From: Methylobacterium sp. WL119
Lineage (GTDB): Bacteria > Pseudomonadota > Alphaproteobacteria > Rhizobiales > Beijerinckiaceae
Direction: 5' to 3'
DNA: 40,352 bases
Assembly (NCBI RefSeq): GCF_008039875.1
Contig: NZ_VRUU01000048.1
Coordinates: 1 to 40,352, forward strand
Positions 10,080-18,054 of this stretch are shown one piece after another. Under the pieces are notes generated by a model. It did not search any database. It had not been told where the DNA came from and worked only from the letters and a program-made list of their open reading frames with translations. Every line of letters starts with the position of its first letter. The first letter of the stretch is position 1. A program made the translations under genes and the position numbers.

Positions 10080-10109
10080 GGCCCTGACTTCCGATTCGGA
10101 GTCAGGGCC
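10080..10109 (+). terminator. Strong hairpin after the 69-aa gene
   Basis: GGCCCTGACT (10080-10089) and AGTCAGGGCC (10100-10109) are perfect arms. The intervening bases extend the stem with CCG/CGG across one bulged T. It begins 7 bases after the TAA-containing end of the small gene and has no T-run. Confidence 0.6.
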
Positions 10110-10329
10110 GTCGTCCCTGCCTTCCTCTCGATGGCGCCGGTCGTCATGCGACGTGATCGAGCCCAGGGCCGGCAGCGAGTTCGTCGACCAGGATGCTCAC
10201 GGTCCGCATCGGTCGGTCCGTCATCGGTCGCCTCGCACAGGATGGCGAGCGGGGACGGCCGCACGCCGGCGGCGCAAAGATCGCCCAGGATCCCTGCCGA
10301 CCAGGGCACTCGGAACCATCGGGGGTGTG

Positions 10330-10725
10330 CGGCTGGTCCAGCGCAGCGGCTATCGTGACCGGGACTGGCAGACGCGGGCCGGGACCGTCGAACTGCGCAT
10401 CCCGAAGCTGCGGAGGGGCTCGTGCTTCCCGGCTTTCTTGATCGCCTCGGCGGCGGTGATCGTGAGCACCGACGGCCGGCGCGAGGTGCGCGGCATGGAT
10501 GTCGGCCCCTCCGAGGCCGAGATGTTCGGGACAGCCTTCCGCAAGCTCGCCCGGCGGGGGCTGCGCGCGGTCAAGCTGGTGATCTCGGACGCCTACGAGG
10601 GCATCAAGGCATCGGTGGCCCAGGTGATGAACGCAACCTGGCAGCACTGCCGCGTCCACTTCCGGAGGACGGGGCTCGCGCAGGCCGGCTGCTTCAGGTC
10701 TTCGACGCGCTTTGCGGGGCCCTGA
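10330..10725 (+). pseudogene. IS256-family (mutator-type) transposase remnant
   Basis: The frame reads SGYRDRDWQTRAGTVELRIPKLRRGSCFP, which matches the conserved N-terminal part of IS256-type transposases. It then jumps to VSTDGRREVRGMDVGPSEAE, LARRGLRAVKLVISDAYEGIKA and NATWQHCRVHF, which belong to the catalytic half. The stretch between, including the first catalytic Asp region, is missing, so there is an in-frame internal deletion of roughly 90-100 codons. The C terminus also loses the family pattern after CRVHF. It is non-functional. Confidence 0.72.
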
Positions 10726-10811
10726 TTCCTCGGGGCGGGTTCGAGCCACGGTCCCGCGGTCATTTCAAAGACTTCAAACGTCGGACGACGCGGTCCGGGC
10801 GGCCTCCGGAC

Positions 10812-11702
10812 TCACTCCCAGGCGCCGCTCCGCGCGCGGGCGCGCATGGCCTCGATGAACAGGCGGACGCTCGGCAGGTGCGCGCGGCTGGCGTCGAACA
10901 GCAGGTGGATCGGCACGGGCGGCGGCGCGTGCGCGTCGAGCACGCTGCACAATCGGCCCGCGGCGAGGCCCTCGGCCGCCTGGTAGCTGAGGACGTTCGC
11001 GAGCCCGAGCCCGGCCGCGGCGGCGGCCAGCTGGGCATCGATCGAGGTCACGGTCAGCCGCGGCGCGACGGCGACGCCCTGCGACCGCGGGCCGAAGCGC
11101 CAGTGGGAGCCGGTTCGGACGTTGTCGCCGGCGATGATGTCGTGCTCGGCGAGCGCCTTCGGGTCGGCCGGCCGCCCGCGCGCGGCGCAGTAGGCCGGGC
11201 TCGCGACGATGACCTGCCGCACCGTGCCGAGGGCGACCGACCTGAGACGGCTGTCGCGCGGCTCGCCGATGCGGACCGCCACGTCGATCCCCTCCTCGAC
11301 CAGCCGGATGTTCCGGTCGAGCAGCATCAGCCGCGCCGACACCGGCCGGTGCCGGGCGAGCAGGTCCGCCACCACGGGGAGGACGTGCAGGCGGCCGAAG
11401 ACGACCGGCGCCGTGATCTGCAGCTCGCCGTGCGGCGCCGCCTGGCGCCCCATCACGACGTGCTCGGCATCCTGCAGCCGCATCAGGATCTCGCGGGCGC
11501 GATCCAGGAGGGCGGCGCCCTCCTCGGTCAGCGCCACGCTGCGGGTCGAGCGCCGGAACAGCGGCACGCCGAGATGCCGCTCGAGGGCGGCGATGGTCCG
11601 CGTCACCGCAGGCGGCGAGTGGCCGAGGTGGCGGGAGGCGGCCTTGAAGCCGCCCCGCTCGGCCACCGCGACAAAGGTGGTCAGCGCCGCGAAGCGGTCC
11701 AC
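10812..11702 (-). CDS. LysR-family transcriptional regulator
   Basis: A 296-residue regulator. Residues 1-60 are a winged HTH (FVAVAERGGFKAASRHLGHSPPAVTRTIAALE, LGVPLFRRS). Residues 90-290 are a substrate-binding domain with the usual start GELQITAPVVFGR. It is divergent from the flavin-fold gene at 11783 across an 80-bp gap, the standard arrangement in which a LysR protein controls its neighbour. The effector is unknown. No promoter can be read with confidence in the gap, but it must serve both directions. Confidence 0.9.
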   Translation of the reverse strand: MDRFAALTTFVAVAERGGFKAASRHLGHSPPAVTRTIAALERHLGVPLFRRSTRSVALTEEGAALLDRAREILMRLQDAEHVVMGRQAAPHGELQITAPVVFGRLHVLPVVADLLARHRPVSARLMLLDRNIRLVEEGIDVAVRIGEPRDSRLRSVALGTVRQVIVASPAYCAARGRPADPKALAEHDIIAGDNVRTGSHWRFGPRSQGVAVAPRLTVTSIDAQLAAAAAGLGLANVLSYQAAEGLAAGRLCSVLDAHAPPPVPIHLLFDASRAHLPSVRLFIEAMRARARSGAWE

Positions 11703-11782
11703 GCGATCATTCCCGAAAACGAAATTCTGAACTGCGAAGGTGATGGATTATCGCCGCCGCGTGAAGCCGCTACCTCTCCGGC

Positions 11783-12400
11783 ATGCCCGGTACCTACTTC
11801 CACCACCTGTTCGGCGAGACGGCGCGCACGCTCCAGGCGCGCGCCGGCTCCCGCGCCAGCTACGCCAGGCGGGAGGCCGCGTCCGCCGACGGGCGCGATG
11901 CGCTGACCGAGCGCGAGCACGCCTTCCTGCAGGCGCGCGACAGCGTCTACCTGGCGAGCGTCGGCCCCGAGGGCTGGCCCTACATCCAGCATCGCGGGGG
12001 GGCGGCCGGCTTCGTCCGGTCGTTGGGCGAGAACCGGATCGGATTCGCCGACTATCCCGGCAACCGGCAGTACATCTCGCAGGGCAACGTGATCGAGCGC
12101 GGCCGGGTGGCCCTGTTCGCGATGGACTATCCGGCCCAACGCCGGCTCAAGCTCATCGGCCACGCGCGCATCGTCGCGGCGGCCGAGGATCCTGATCTCG
12201 TCGCGCGGGTCTCGCATCCCGCGGCGCCGCCGGCCGTGGCCGCGTTCGTGATCGACGTGGTCGGCTTCGACTGGAACTGCCCGCAATTCATCGCGCCGCG
12301 CTTCACGCGCGCCGAGATCGAGGCCGAGCTCGGGCCGCTGCTCATCGAGAACGCGAACCTGCGCGCCGAGCTGGCGCGCCTCAAGGGAGCCTCCGCATGA
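11783..12400 (+). CDS. Pyridoxamine 5'-phosphate oxidase-fold (flavin-binding) family protein
   Basis: A split-barrel flavin-binding protein of 205 aa. FLQARDSVYLASVGPEGWPYIQHRGG, ENRIGFADYPGNRQYISQGN and ALFAMDYPAQRRLKLIGHARI are typical of the PNPOx-like family that binds FMN/F420-type cofactors and is often linked to redox detoxification. It is not the vitamin B6 enzyme itself. The C terminus carries a coiled-coil-like tail (ENANLRAELARLKG). Its stop overlaps the start of the VOC gene by 4 bases (ATGA), so the two form an operon, probably controlled by the divergent LysR gene. Confidence 0.85.
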   Translation: MPGTYFHHLFGETARTLQARAGSRASYARREAASADGRDALTEREHAFLQARDSVYLASVGPEGWPYIQHRGGAAGFVRSLGENRIGFADYPGNRQYISQGNVIERGRVALFAMDYPAQRRLKLIGHARIVAAAEDPDLVARVSHPAAPPAVAAFVIDVVGFDWNCPQFIAPRFTRAEIEAELGPLLIENANLRAELARLKGASA

Positions 12401-12801
12401 CCGAGCCGTCGACCTGTGGCGTGCATCATGTCGGCCTCGCCGTGCCGGACCTCGACGCCGCCGAGCGCTTCTTCGTCGACGCGCTCGGCTGGCGCGTCGC
12501 CGGCGGCGTGCCGTCCTACCCCGCCGTGTTCGTCTCCGACGGCGCGATCCTCGTGACGCTGTGGCGGATCGCCGATCCGGAGGCCGCGGTGCCGTTCGAC
12601 CGCCGCGCCAACGTCGGGCTGCATCACCTCGCCCTCAAGGTCGCCGACCGCGCGGCGCTCGCCGCCGCCTACGACCGGGTGCGCGGCCATCCGGGGACGA
12701 CGATCGAGTTCGCGCCCGGTCCGATGCGGGAGGGGTCCGAGACGCACCACTTCATCGGCACGATGCCGGGCGGCGTGCGCCTCGAATTCGCCACGGCGTA
12801 G
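12397..12801 (+). CDS. VOC-family (glyoxalase/bleomycin resistance-like) protein
   Basis: 134 aa, a single vicinal-oxygen-chelate domain of two beta-alpha-beta-beta-beta modules. The first opens with VHHVGLAVPDLDAAERFFVDALGW and the second with VGLHHLALKVADRAALAAAYDRV. Metal-ligand candidates are His at the start of each module and the Glu in RLEFATA. Such proteins act as lyases, isomerases or dioxygenases on small electrophiles; the substrate is not readable. ATGA overlap with the upstream flavin-fold gene implies joint expression. Confidence 0.85.
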   Translation: MTEPSTCGVHHVGLAVPDLDAAERFFVDALGWRVAGGVPSYPAVFVSDGAILVTLWRIADPEAAVPFDRRANVGLHHLALKVADRAALAAAYDRVRGHPGTTIEFAPGPMREGSETHHFIGTMPGGVRLEFATA

Positions 12802-12876
12802 GACCGTTCCTGTCGCCAGGCCCGCTTTCACGTCGTCGCCCTGCACTCTCGGACCGAACGGCGGGAACCTCGTCCC

Positions 12877-14133
12877 ATGGCCTTGCCGACGCCTGCCCGG
12901 CCTCGACCGATTCCGTACGGCGATCGCGCCGGCGCCGACGACAGACGGACGGCCCGGCGCGCGGTCGCCTCGGCCTCCTGCGCCAGCCTGATCGGGATCG
13001 GGCTCGCGCGGTTCGCCTATACGCCGCTGCTTCCGGCGATCATCGACGGCGGCTGGTTCGAGGCCTCGACCGCGGCCTATCTCGGGGCGGCCAACCTTGC
13101 GGGTTATCTCGCCGGCGCCCTGCTCGGGCGGCCGCTCGCCGCCCGCACCCGCGTTCCCGTGGTGCTCCGCGCGATGATGGTGGTGGCGACCGCGGCGTTC
13201 TTCGCCTGCGCCTACCCGCTGAACGTCGCGTGGTTCTTCGCCTGGCGCTTCGCGTCGGGCTTTGCTGGAGGCGCGCTGATGGTGCTGGCCGCGCCCGCCG
13301 TGCTTCCGCACGTGCCGCCGGGCAAGCGCGGCCTGGCCGGCGGCCTGATCTTCATGGGCATCGGCGTCGGCATCGCGGCGTCGGGGACGCTCGTCCCGCT
13401 CCTCCTGCGCGGCGGCTTGCAGCAGGCCTGGTTCGGCCTTGGCGCGCTCTCCTGCCTGCTTACCGTCATCGGCTGGCGGGGCTGGCCGTCCGACGCTCCG
13501 GTGGCAGTTCGGCCGGTTGCCGGTGCCGAGCCGTCGCGCGCGCCAGGCCGGGCGGCGCTGCGGGCGCTCTACGCGGAATACGCGCTCAACGCGGCCGCGT
13601 GGGTGCCGCACATGCTGTTCCTCGTCGACCTCGTCGCGCGCGGCCTCGGGCAGGGCATCCAGGCCGGATCGCACTATTGGGTGCTGTTCGGGCTCGGCGC
13701 GACGGTCGGCCCGATCCTCGTCGGGCACCTCGCCGACCGGACCGGCTTCGGTCCCGCGCTCCGGCTCGCCTTCCTGGTCGAGGCCGGCGCGATCGCGATT
13801 CCGGCCCTCGGCCTCGGCCCGTCGTGGCTGATCCTGTCGAGCGTCGCGGTCGGCGCCTTCGTCACCGGAACCGTGCCGCTCATGCTCGGCCGCATCGGCG
13901 AGCTCCTGCCCGGGGAGCCGGAGCGGCAGAAGGCGGCTTGGAGCGTCGCCACCGTGGCGTTCGCGCTGTTCCAGGCCGGCGCCGCCTACGGGCTGTCCTT
14001 CGTCTTTGCGCACACGGCGGGCAACTACACGCTGCTGTTCGCGCTCGGCACGGCCGCGATGGTGCTGGCGCTCGCCATCGACCTCGGCACGGCGCTGGCG
14101 ACGCCGCGCCCCGCCTCCCCCGCCCGTCCCTGA
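12877..14133 (+). CDS. YbfB/YjiJ-family MFS transporter
   Basis: An inner-membrane permease of 418 aa with about twelve membrane segments. The first segment, IGIGLARFAYTPLLPAII, and AAYLGAANLAGYLAGALLG are hallmarks of the YbfB/YjiJ branch of the major facilitator superfamily, whose substrates are mostly unknown. It lies 75 bp after the VOC gene on the same strand and may share its transcript, suggesting export or import linked to that small redox operon. The N-terminal 30 residues are polar and variable, and a later start is possible. Confidence 0.85.
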   Translation: MALPTPARPRPIPYGDRAGADDRRTARRAVASASCASLIGIGLARFAYTPLLPAIIDGGWFEASTAAYLGAANLAGYLAGALLGRPLAARTRVPVVLRAMMVVATAAFFACAYPLNVAWFFAWRFASGFAGGALMVLAAPAVLPHVPPGKRGLAGGLIFMGIGVGIAASGTLVPLLLRGGLQQAWFGLGALSCLLTVIGWRGWPSDAPVAVRPVAGAEPSRAPGRAALRALYAEYALNAAAWVPHMLFLVDLVARGLGQGIQAGSHYWVLFGLGATVGPILVGHLADRTGFGPALRLAFLVEAGAIAIPALGLGPSWLILSSVAVGAFVTGTVPLMLGRIGELLPGEPERQKAAWSVATVAFALFQAGAAYGLSFVFAHTAGNYTLLFALGTAAMVLALAIDLGTALATPRPASPARP

Positions 14134-14233
14134 GGATGGCGCCCGAGTCCGGCGGAGTTGAGCGTCCGTGCCGCATCGTAGCCGTGCCGAACGCGGGGCG
14201 AGCGGCGCCGCCGCACGATCTCGCGGCGATCGG

Positions 14234-15481
14234 TCAGCCCGAGGCTTCGTTCGCTCCCGGTTCGATCGACGGCGGGTCGGGCTCGCCGGCCGCCGCGATG
14301 GGCAGGCCGGTCGCGCCGGCCGCCGGCGCGGCGGCGAGGCTCGCCAGGTCCAGCCACGCCGCCATCAGGCGGAGCTCCCCGAGCAGCCGGTCCATGGTGC
14401 CGGGGGGCGCATCGTGCTCCAGGTGCACGCGCTGGACGACCAGCATGCCGATCCTGCGGTTCGCCTTCAGGTCGACGCGGGCGACGAGCGCGCCGTCCAT
14501 CAGGAAGGGCAGGACGTAGTAGCCGTGCTCGCGCTGGTGAGCGGGCGTGTAGATCTCGAGCCGATAGCGGAAGCCGAACAGCCGCTCGGTCCGCGGCCGG
14601 TGCCAGATCAGTGGATCGAAGGGCGACAGGAGCGCGGCGCCGTCGAGCCGTCGGCCGAGCCGCGCCTCCCTGTGCCGGTAGGCCGGCTGCGGCCAGCCGC
14701 GGACCCGGGCCGGAACCAGCGTGCCGTCCTCGACCAGCTGCGCGATCGGCAGGTGCGCATCGGCAGGCGCGAGGCGATAATAGTCGCGCAGGTCCTGCGC
14801 CGTCGCGATGCCGAGCGCCCGCGCCGCGCGTGCGATCAGCTCCCGCCGCGCGTCGATGCCGCTCGGGGTCGGATGCGCGAGGACGGCGCGCGGAAGCACG
14901 CGCTCGGGCAGGTCGTAGACGCGCTCGAAGCTGCCGCGACGGTGCGTCGAGGCGACGAGGCCGGCCCAGAATAGCCATTCGAGCGCGTGCTTGGCCGCGC
15001 TCCACACCCACATGCCCTGCGAGGCCCGATTGCCCGCGACGTCGGAGGCGGCCAGCGGCCCCTCCGTCTCGATGCGGGCGAGGAGGGCTTCGGCTTCGCC
15101 GCGCCTGGCCCCGGCGAAGGGTTCGAGCCGCCGCCACAGGCCGCGGCCGGCGAGGGCCCGGGCCATGCGCCAGCGCAGCAGGGGGTGATGGTCGACCGGC
15201 AGGAGCGAGGCCTCGTGCCCCCAATATTCGAAGAACCGCTTCGGCCGGTCGGCCGCCAGGGCGTCGAGGAGCCCACGCTCGTAGGGGCCCAGGCGCGAGA
15301 ACAGCGGCAGGTACTGGGCCCGCACCAGCACGTTCACGCTGTCGATCTGAAGCAGGCCGAGCCGGCCGATCTCGTTGCGCATCCGCGCGGCGGAGACGGG
15401 TCCCGCGCGCCGGCCCGCGGCGAAGCCCTGGGCGACGAGGGCGATGCGACGGGCCTCGGAGGCGGAGAGGTCCGCAGTCAG
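14234..15481 (-). CDS. YcaQ/AlkX-like DNA glycosylase (winged-helix DNA-binding family)
   Basis: Family known for unhooking interstrand crosslinks and alkylated bases. The motif LLQIDSVNVLVRAQYLPLF contains the Q-x-D pair (QID) that marks the YcaQ/AlkX branch, rather than the QxQ of AlkZ. Further family stretches are FFEYWGHEASLLP, SPFDPLIWHRPRTERLFGF and YYVLPFLMDG. The frame is open up to GTG 15619 and ATG 15607, but those starts overlap the upstream regulator gene and lack a ribosome site. CTG 15481 has GGAGG six bases upstream and yields 415 aa, close to the 410 aa of E. coli YcaQ, so I favour this rare start. It follows the HTH regulator, probably as an operon. Confidence 0.82.
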   Translation of the reverse strand: MTADLSASEARRIALVAQGFAAGRRAGPVSAARMRNEIGRLGLLQIDSVNVLVRAQYLPLFSRLGPYERGLLDALAADRPKRFFEYWGHEASLLPVDHHPLLRWRMARALAGRGLWRRLEPFAGARRGEAEALLARIETEGPLAASDVAGNRASQGMWVWSAAKHALEWLFWAGLVASTHRRGSFERVYDLPERVLPRAVLAHPTPSGIDARRELIARAARALGIATAQDLRDYYRLAPADAHLPIAQLVEDGTLVPARVRGWPQPAYRHREARLGRRLDGAALLSPFDPLIWHRPRTERLFGFRYRLEIYTPAHQREHGYYVLPFLMDGALVARVDLKANRRIGMLVVQRVHLEHDAPPGTMDRLLGELRLMAAWLDLASLAAAPAAGATGLPIAAAGEPDPPSIEPGANEASG

Positions 15482-15554
15482 GGCCGGCCTCCGGACAGGG
15501 GCGGCACGAGGCCCGGCAAGGGCCGCACGGAGTTCGGGAGCTGCGCCGCGTGCA

Positions 15555-16418
15555 CTACGCGGCCTTCGGCGGCGACCCGTCGGCGCCGTTTTCGCCCTGC
15601 CGCGCATGAACGAGCGCACGGATCTGCTCGCGGACCTCCGGGGTGATCGGGTTGTAGACGATCATGCCGAGATCCGGTCTTCCGTCCACGGCGAAGGTCG
15701 AGAACTCCAGCTCGATCGGGCCCAGGACGGGGTGACGGAGCCGCTTGACCCCGTCTCCGTGGGCGTGGACGTCGTTCTCCCGCCACAGGGCGGCGAAGTC
15801 CGGGCTGGTGCGGCAGAGCTCGTCCACCAGCTCGCCGACCTCGGAGGCCGCGCCGGCCCGCACCGCGTCCGCCCGGAACGCGCCGACCACGAAGCGGGCG
15901 ACGCTGTCCCAATCCTGCTGCGCCGTCCGCACCCGCGGGTCGCCGAACATGCGGCGCAGGATGTTGCGCTCGCCGGGTGGCAGCGGTTCCCAGTCGGTCA
16001 TCACGACGGCGGCGGCGCGGTTCCAGGCGACGACGTCCCAGGTCGCGGTCTTGATCAGGGCCGGGCTGACCTCCAGCGTGTCGAGCAACCGCTGGAGGCG
16101 CGGCGTGATCCCCTCCTGCGGCCGGTAGCGGACCTCGGGCGGACGCCCCAGCGCCAGCATGAAGACGTGCTCGCGCTCGGGCTCGGTCAGCATCAGCCCG
16201 GCGGCGATGCGGTTCAGCACGTCCGCCGAGGGCGCGCCGCCGCGCCCCTGCTCCAGCCAGGTGTACCAGGTCGCGCTGATGTTCGAGCGCTGGGCGACCT
16301 CCTCCCGGCGCAGGCCCGGCGTGCGACGGCGGCCCGAGAACCCGAGGGCGGCCGGATCGAGCTTGGTGCGCCGATCCCGCAGGTAGGCGCCCAGCGAGGG
16401 TTCGGAACGGGCGGGCAT
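15555..16418 (-). CDS. HTH regulator with MmyB-like ligand-binding domain
   Basis: A 287-residue transcription factor. Residues 10-75 form an XRE-type HTH (LRREEVAQRSNISATWYTWLEQGRG). From about 105 onward there is a PAS-like MmyB domain (LQRLLDTLEVSPALIKTATWDVVAWNRAA, ELEFSTFAVDGRPDLGMIVY). Such proteins commonly regulate the gene they face, here the divergent SDR gene, and a palindrome lies in the shared gap. The ligand is unknown, although relatives bind fatty acids. The YcaQ-like gene follows on the same strand. Confidence 0.9.
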   Translation of the reverse strand: MPARSEPSLGAYLRDRRTKLDPAALGFSGRRRTPGLRREEVAQRSNISATWYTWLEQGRGGAPSADVLNRIAAGLMLTEPEREHVFMLALGRPPEVRYRPQEGITPRLQRLLDTLEVSPALIKTATWDVVAWNRAAAVVMTDWEPLPPGERNILRRMFGDPRVRTAQQDWDSVARFVVGAFRADAVRAGAASEVGELVDELCRTSPDFAALWRENDVHAHGDGVKRLRHPVLGPIELEFSTFAVDGRPDLGMIVYNPITPEVREQIRALVHARQGENGADGSPPKAA

Positions 16419-16434
16419 GGCGATCCTGTTGGGA

Positions 16435-16450
16435 CGTATACCGGGATACG
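16435..16450. promoter_or_regulatory. Candidate operator between divergent regulator and SDR gene
   Basis: CGTATACCGGGATACG is a 16-bp near-palindrome (14 of 16 positions symmetric), 17 bp upstream of the HTH start and 68 bp upstream of the SDR start. It is well placed for the HTH/MmyB protein to bind as a dimer and control both genes. Confidence 0.4.
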
Positions 16451-16517
16451 GTCACGACTTTAACGGGATCGGCGGCGGGCCGACAAGGGGCGCTCTGATC
16501 ACAGCGGAGTGCATCGC

Positions 16518-17420
16518 ATGCGCATCTTCCTCACCGGCGCCACCGGCTTCATCGGCTCGGCCATCGTCCCGGAACTGCTCCGGTCCGGGCATCGGGTGCT
16601 CGGGTTGACCCGCTCGGAGGCCGGCGCCCGCAAGCTGATCGAGGTTGGGGTCGAGCCGCATCGCGGCACCCTTGACGACCCGGACAGCCTGCGCCGCGGC
16701 GCCGCGCAGGCCGACGGCGTGATCCACACCGCCTTCGACCACGACGACTTCACGAACTTCGTCGCCAATTGCGACAAGGACCGGCGGGCGATCGAGGCCC
16801 TGGGGGCCGCCCTTGCCGGCTCGGATCGGCCGCTGCTCATCACCTCCGGTGCGGGAATCGGGAGTCCCGACGGCGGTGGCCCGGCCCGGGAGGACGTCTT
16901 CGACCGCGCGCACCCGAACCCGCGCATCGCCTCCGAGCTCGCCGGGGCCGCGCTGCTGGAGGCGGGGGTGAACGTGTCGGTGGTGCGGCTTCCGCAGGTG
17001 CACGACACGGTCAAGCAGGGGCTGATCACCTACATGATCGACCTCGCCCGGCGGACCGGCGTCTCGGCCTATGTCGGCGACGGCGCCAACCGCTGGGCGG
17101 CGGCGCCGGTCCTCGACGTCGCCCGGCTCTACGCGCTCGCCTTCGCGCGGCGGGAGGCGGGCGCCCGCTACCACGCGGTCGCCGAGGAGGGCGTCGCCGC
17201 CCGCGACATCGCGCAGACCATCGGCCGCGGCCTGAAGCTGCCGGCGGTCGCCCTCGCGCCGGAAGACGCCGCCGCGCATTTCGGCTGGCTCGCCGCGTTC
17301 GTCGGCCTCGACATGCCGGCCTCCAGCGCGCTGACGCGGGCCCGGCTCGGCTGGCACCCGACCGGCCGGGGCCTGATCGAGGACTTGGAGCGGATGGACT
17401 ATTCCCGGCCGCCCGCCTGA
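16518..17420 (+). CDS. NAD(P)-dependent SDR / epimerase-type oxidoreductase
   Basis: An extended short-chain dehydrogenase-type protein of 300 aa with an N-terminal Rossmann motif FLTGATGFIGSAIV that binds NAD(P). It continues with DGVIHTAFDHDDF and SGAGIGSPDGG; the usual YxxxK pair is not obvious, as in the NmrA-like/atypical branch. ATG 16518 has CGGAG about 8 bases upstream and is preferred over GTG 16509. It is the probable target of the divergent MmyB-type regulator, a pairing seen in many Proteobacteria. The substrate is unknown. Confidence 0.88.
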   Translation: MRIFLTGATGFIGSAIVPELLRSGHRVLGLTRSEAGARKLIEVGVEPHRGTLDDPDSLRRGAAQADGVIHTAFDHDDFTNFVANCDKDRRAIEALGAALAGSDRPLLITSGAGIGSPDGGGPAREDVFDRAHPNPRIASELAGAALLEAGVNVSVVRLPQVHDTVKQGLITYMIDLARRTGVSAYVGDGANRWAAAPVLDVARLYALAFARREAGARYHAVAEEGVAARDIAQTIGRGLKLPAVALAPEDAAAHFGWLAAFVGLDMPASSALTRARLGWHPTGRGLIEDLERMDYSRPPA

Positions 17421-17441
17421 GGCGCCCGAGGCCTCCGCGCG

Positions 17442-17628
17442 TCAGGACGACGGCGTGCGCAGCTCCCCGCGGGCGATGCCGAGCAGCGTCCGCACGAGCA
17501 GCCACAGTATGACGAGGGTGGCCAGCGTCAGGAGCACGAGGGCGACGGCGTCGGTCGGGAGCCCGGAGCCCGGTCGACACGGCCTCGGAGGATGGCGCGA
17601 TCGCCGCGTCCCGGACGACCTCCGGCAT
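17442..17628 (-). pseudogene. Small single-helix membrane protein gene with a frameshift
   Basis: ATG 17628 has GGGAGA six bases upstream and begins MPEVVRDAAIAPSSEAVSTG. After about 24 codons the frame loses its protein character. One frame over, the strand reads PTDAVALVLLTLATLVILWL followed by LVRTLLGIARGELRTPSS and a stop at 17442, a convincing membrane helix with a short basic cytoplasmic tail. A one-base shift near 17555 would join the two into a protein of about 60 aa. I do not know its family. It could be a recent frameshift or a sequencing error. Confidence 0.4.
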
Positions 17629-17714
17629 CGACGGTCTCCCCCTCACGCTCACGCGCGCCGCACCCGCGATCCACCAGGGCTGCCGGAAAAGGCGCGCGAA
17701 ACCGGCCTGCGCGC

Positions 17715-17960
17715 AAGGTCGGCGCCCGGCAGGGCGCGGACGCGCTGCCCGGTCAGCGCCGCGATCACGTCGAGCACGGCGGGGGCACCCACGGCAGCCC
17801 GGGCGCGCCGACGCCGCCCGTCGGCGCGCCGCTCTCGACGATGCGCACGTGCACCGCCGGCCTGTGCTCGCGGCGGATCGGGTCGGTGTTGTCGTTCCGC
17901 GACTGCCGGGCGCCGTCGCGGTAGACGATCTGCTCGAACAGGCCGAGGACAGGTCGAGCG
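17715..17960 (-). pseudogene. C-terminal scrap of a molybdopterin oxidoreductase (isoquinoline 1-oxidoreductase-like)
   Basis: Minus-strand fragments read RPAVHVRIVESGAPTGGVGA with GLPWVPP and, after a frameshift near 17765, VIAALTGQRVRALP. They follow the C-terminal pattern of xanthine dehydrogenase-family large subunits of the isoquinoline/aldehyde oxidoreductase type (VHIVES...PGGVGEPG.PP.AP...A...ATGKR.R.LP), where the GVGEPG Glu is catalytic. Here that Glu is Ala (GVGAPG). About 80 residues out of more than 700 remain, so this is a relic of a deleted gene. Confidence 0.55.
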
Positions 17961-17982
17961 CCGCCGGCCCCTGGGCCTGCGC

Positions 17983-17998
17983 GTTTCGTTTGCGAAAC
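17983..17998. promoter_or_regulatory. Candidate GlpR operator upstream of glpR
   Basis: GTTTCGTTTGCGAAAC, with 6-bp arms GTTTCG/CGAAAC around a 4-base centre, ends 56 bp before the glpR start. It shares the TTTCGYTTGCGAAA core with the site before glpD, implying autoregulation. Confidence 0.6.
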
Positions 17999-18054
17999 TC
18001 CTCCCGTCACCTACAATCCGATCCGAGGCGTGCGAGCCCCGGGCCGGAGTTTCC

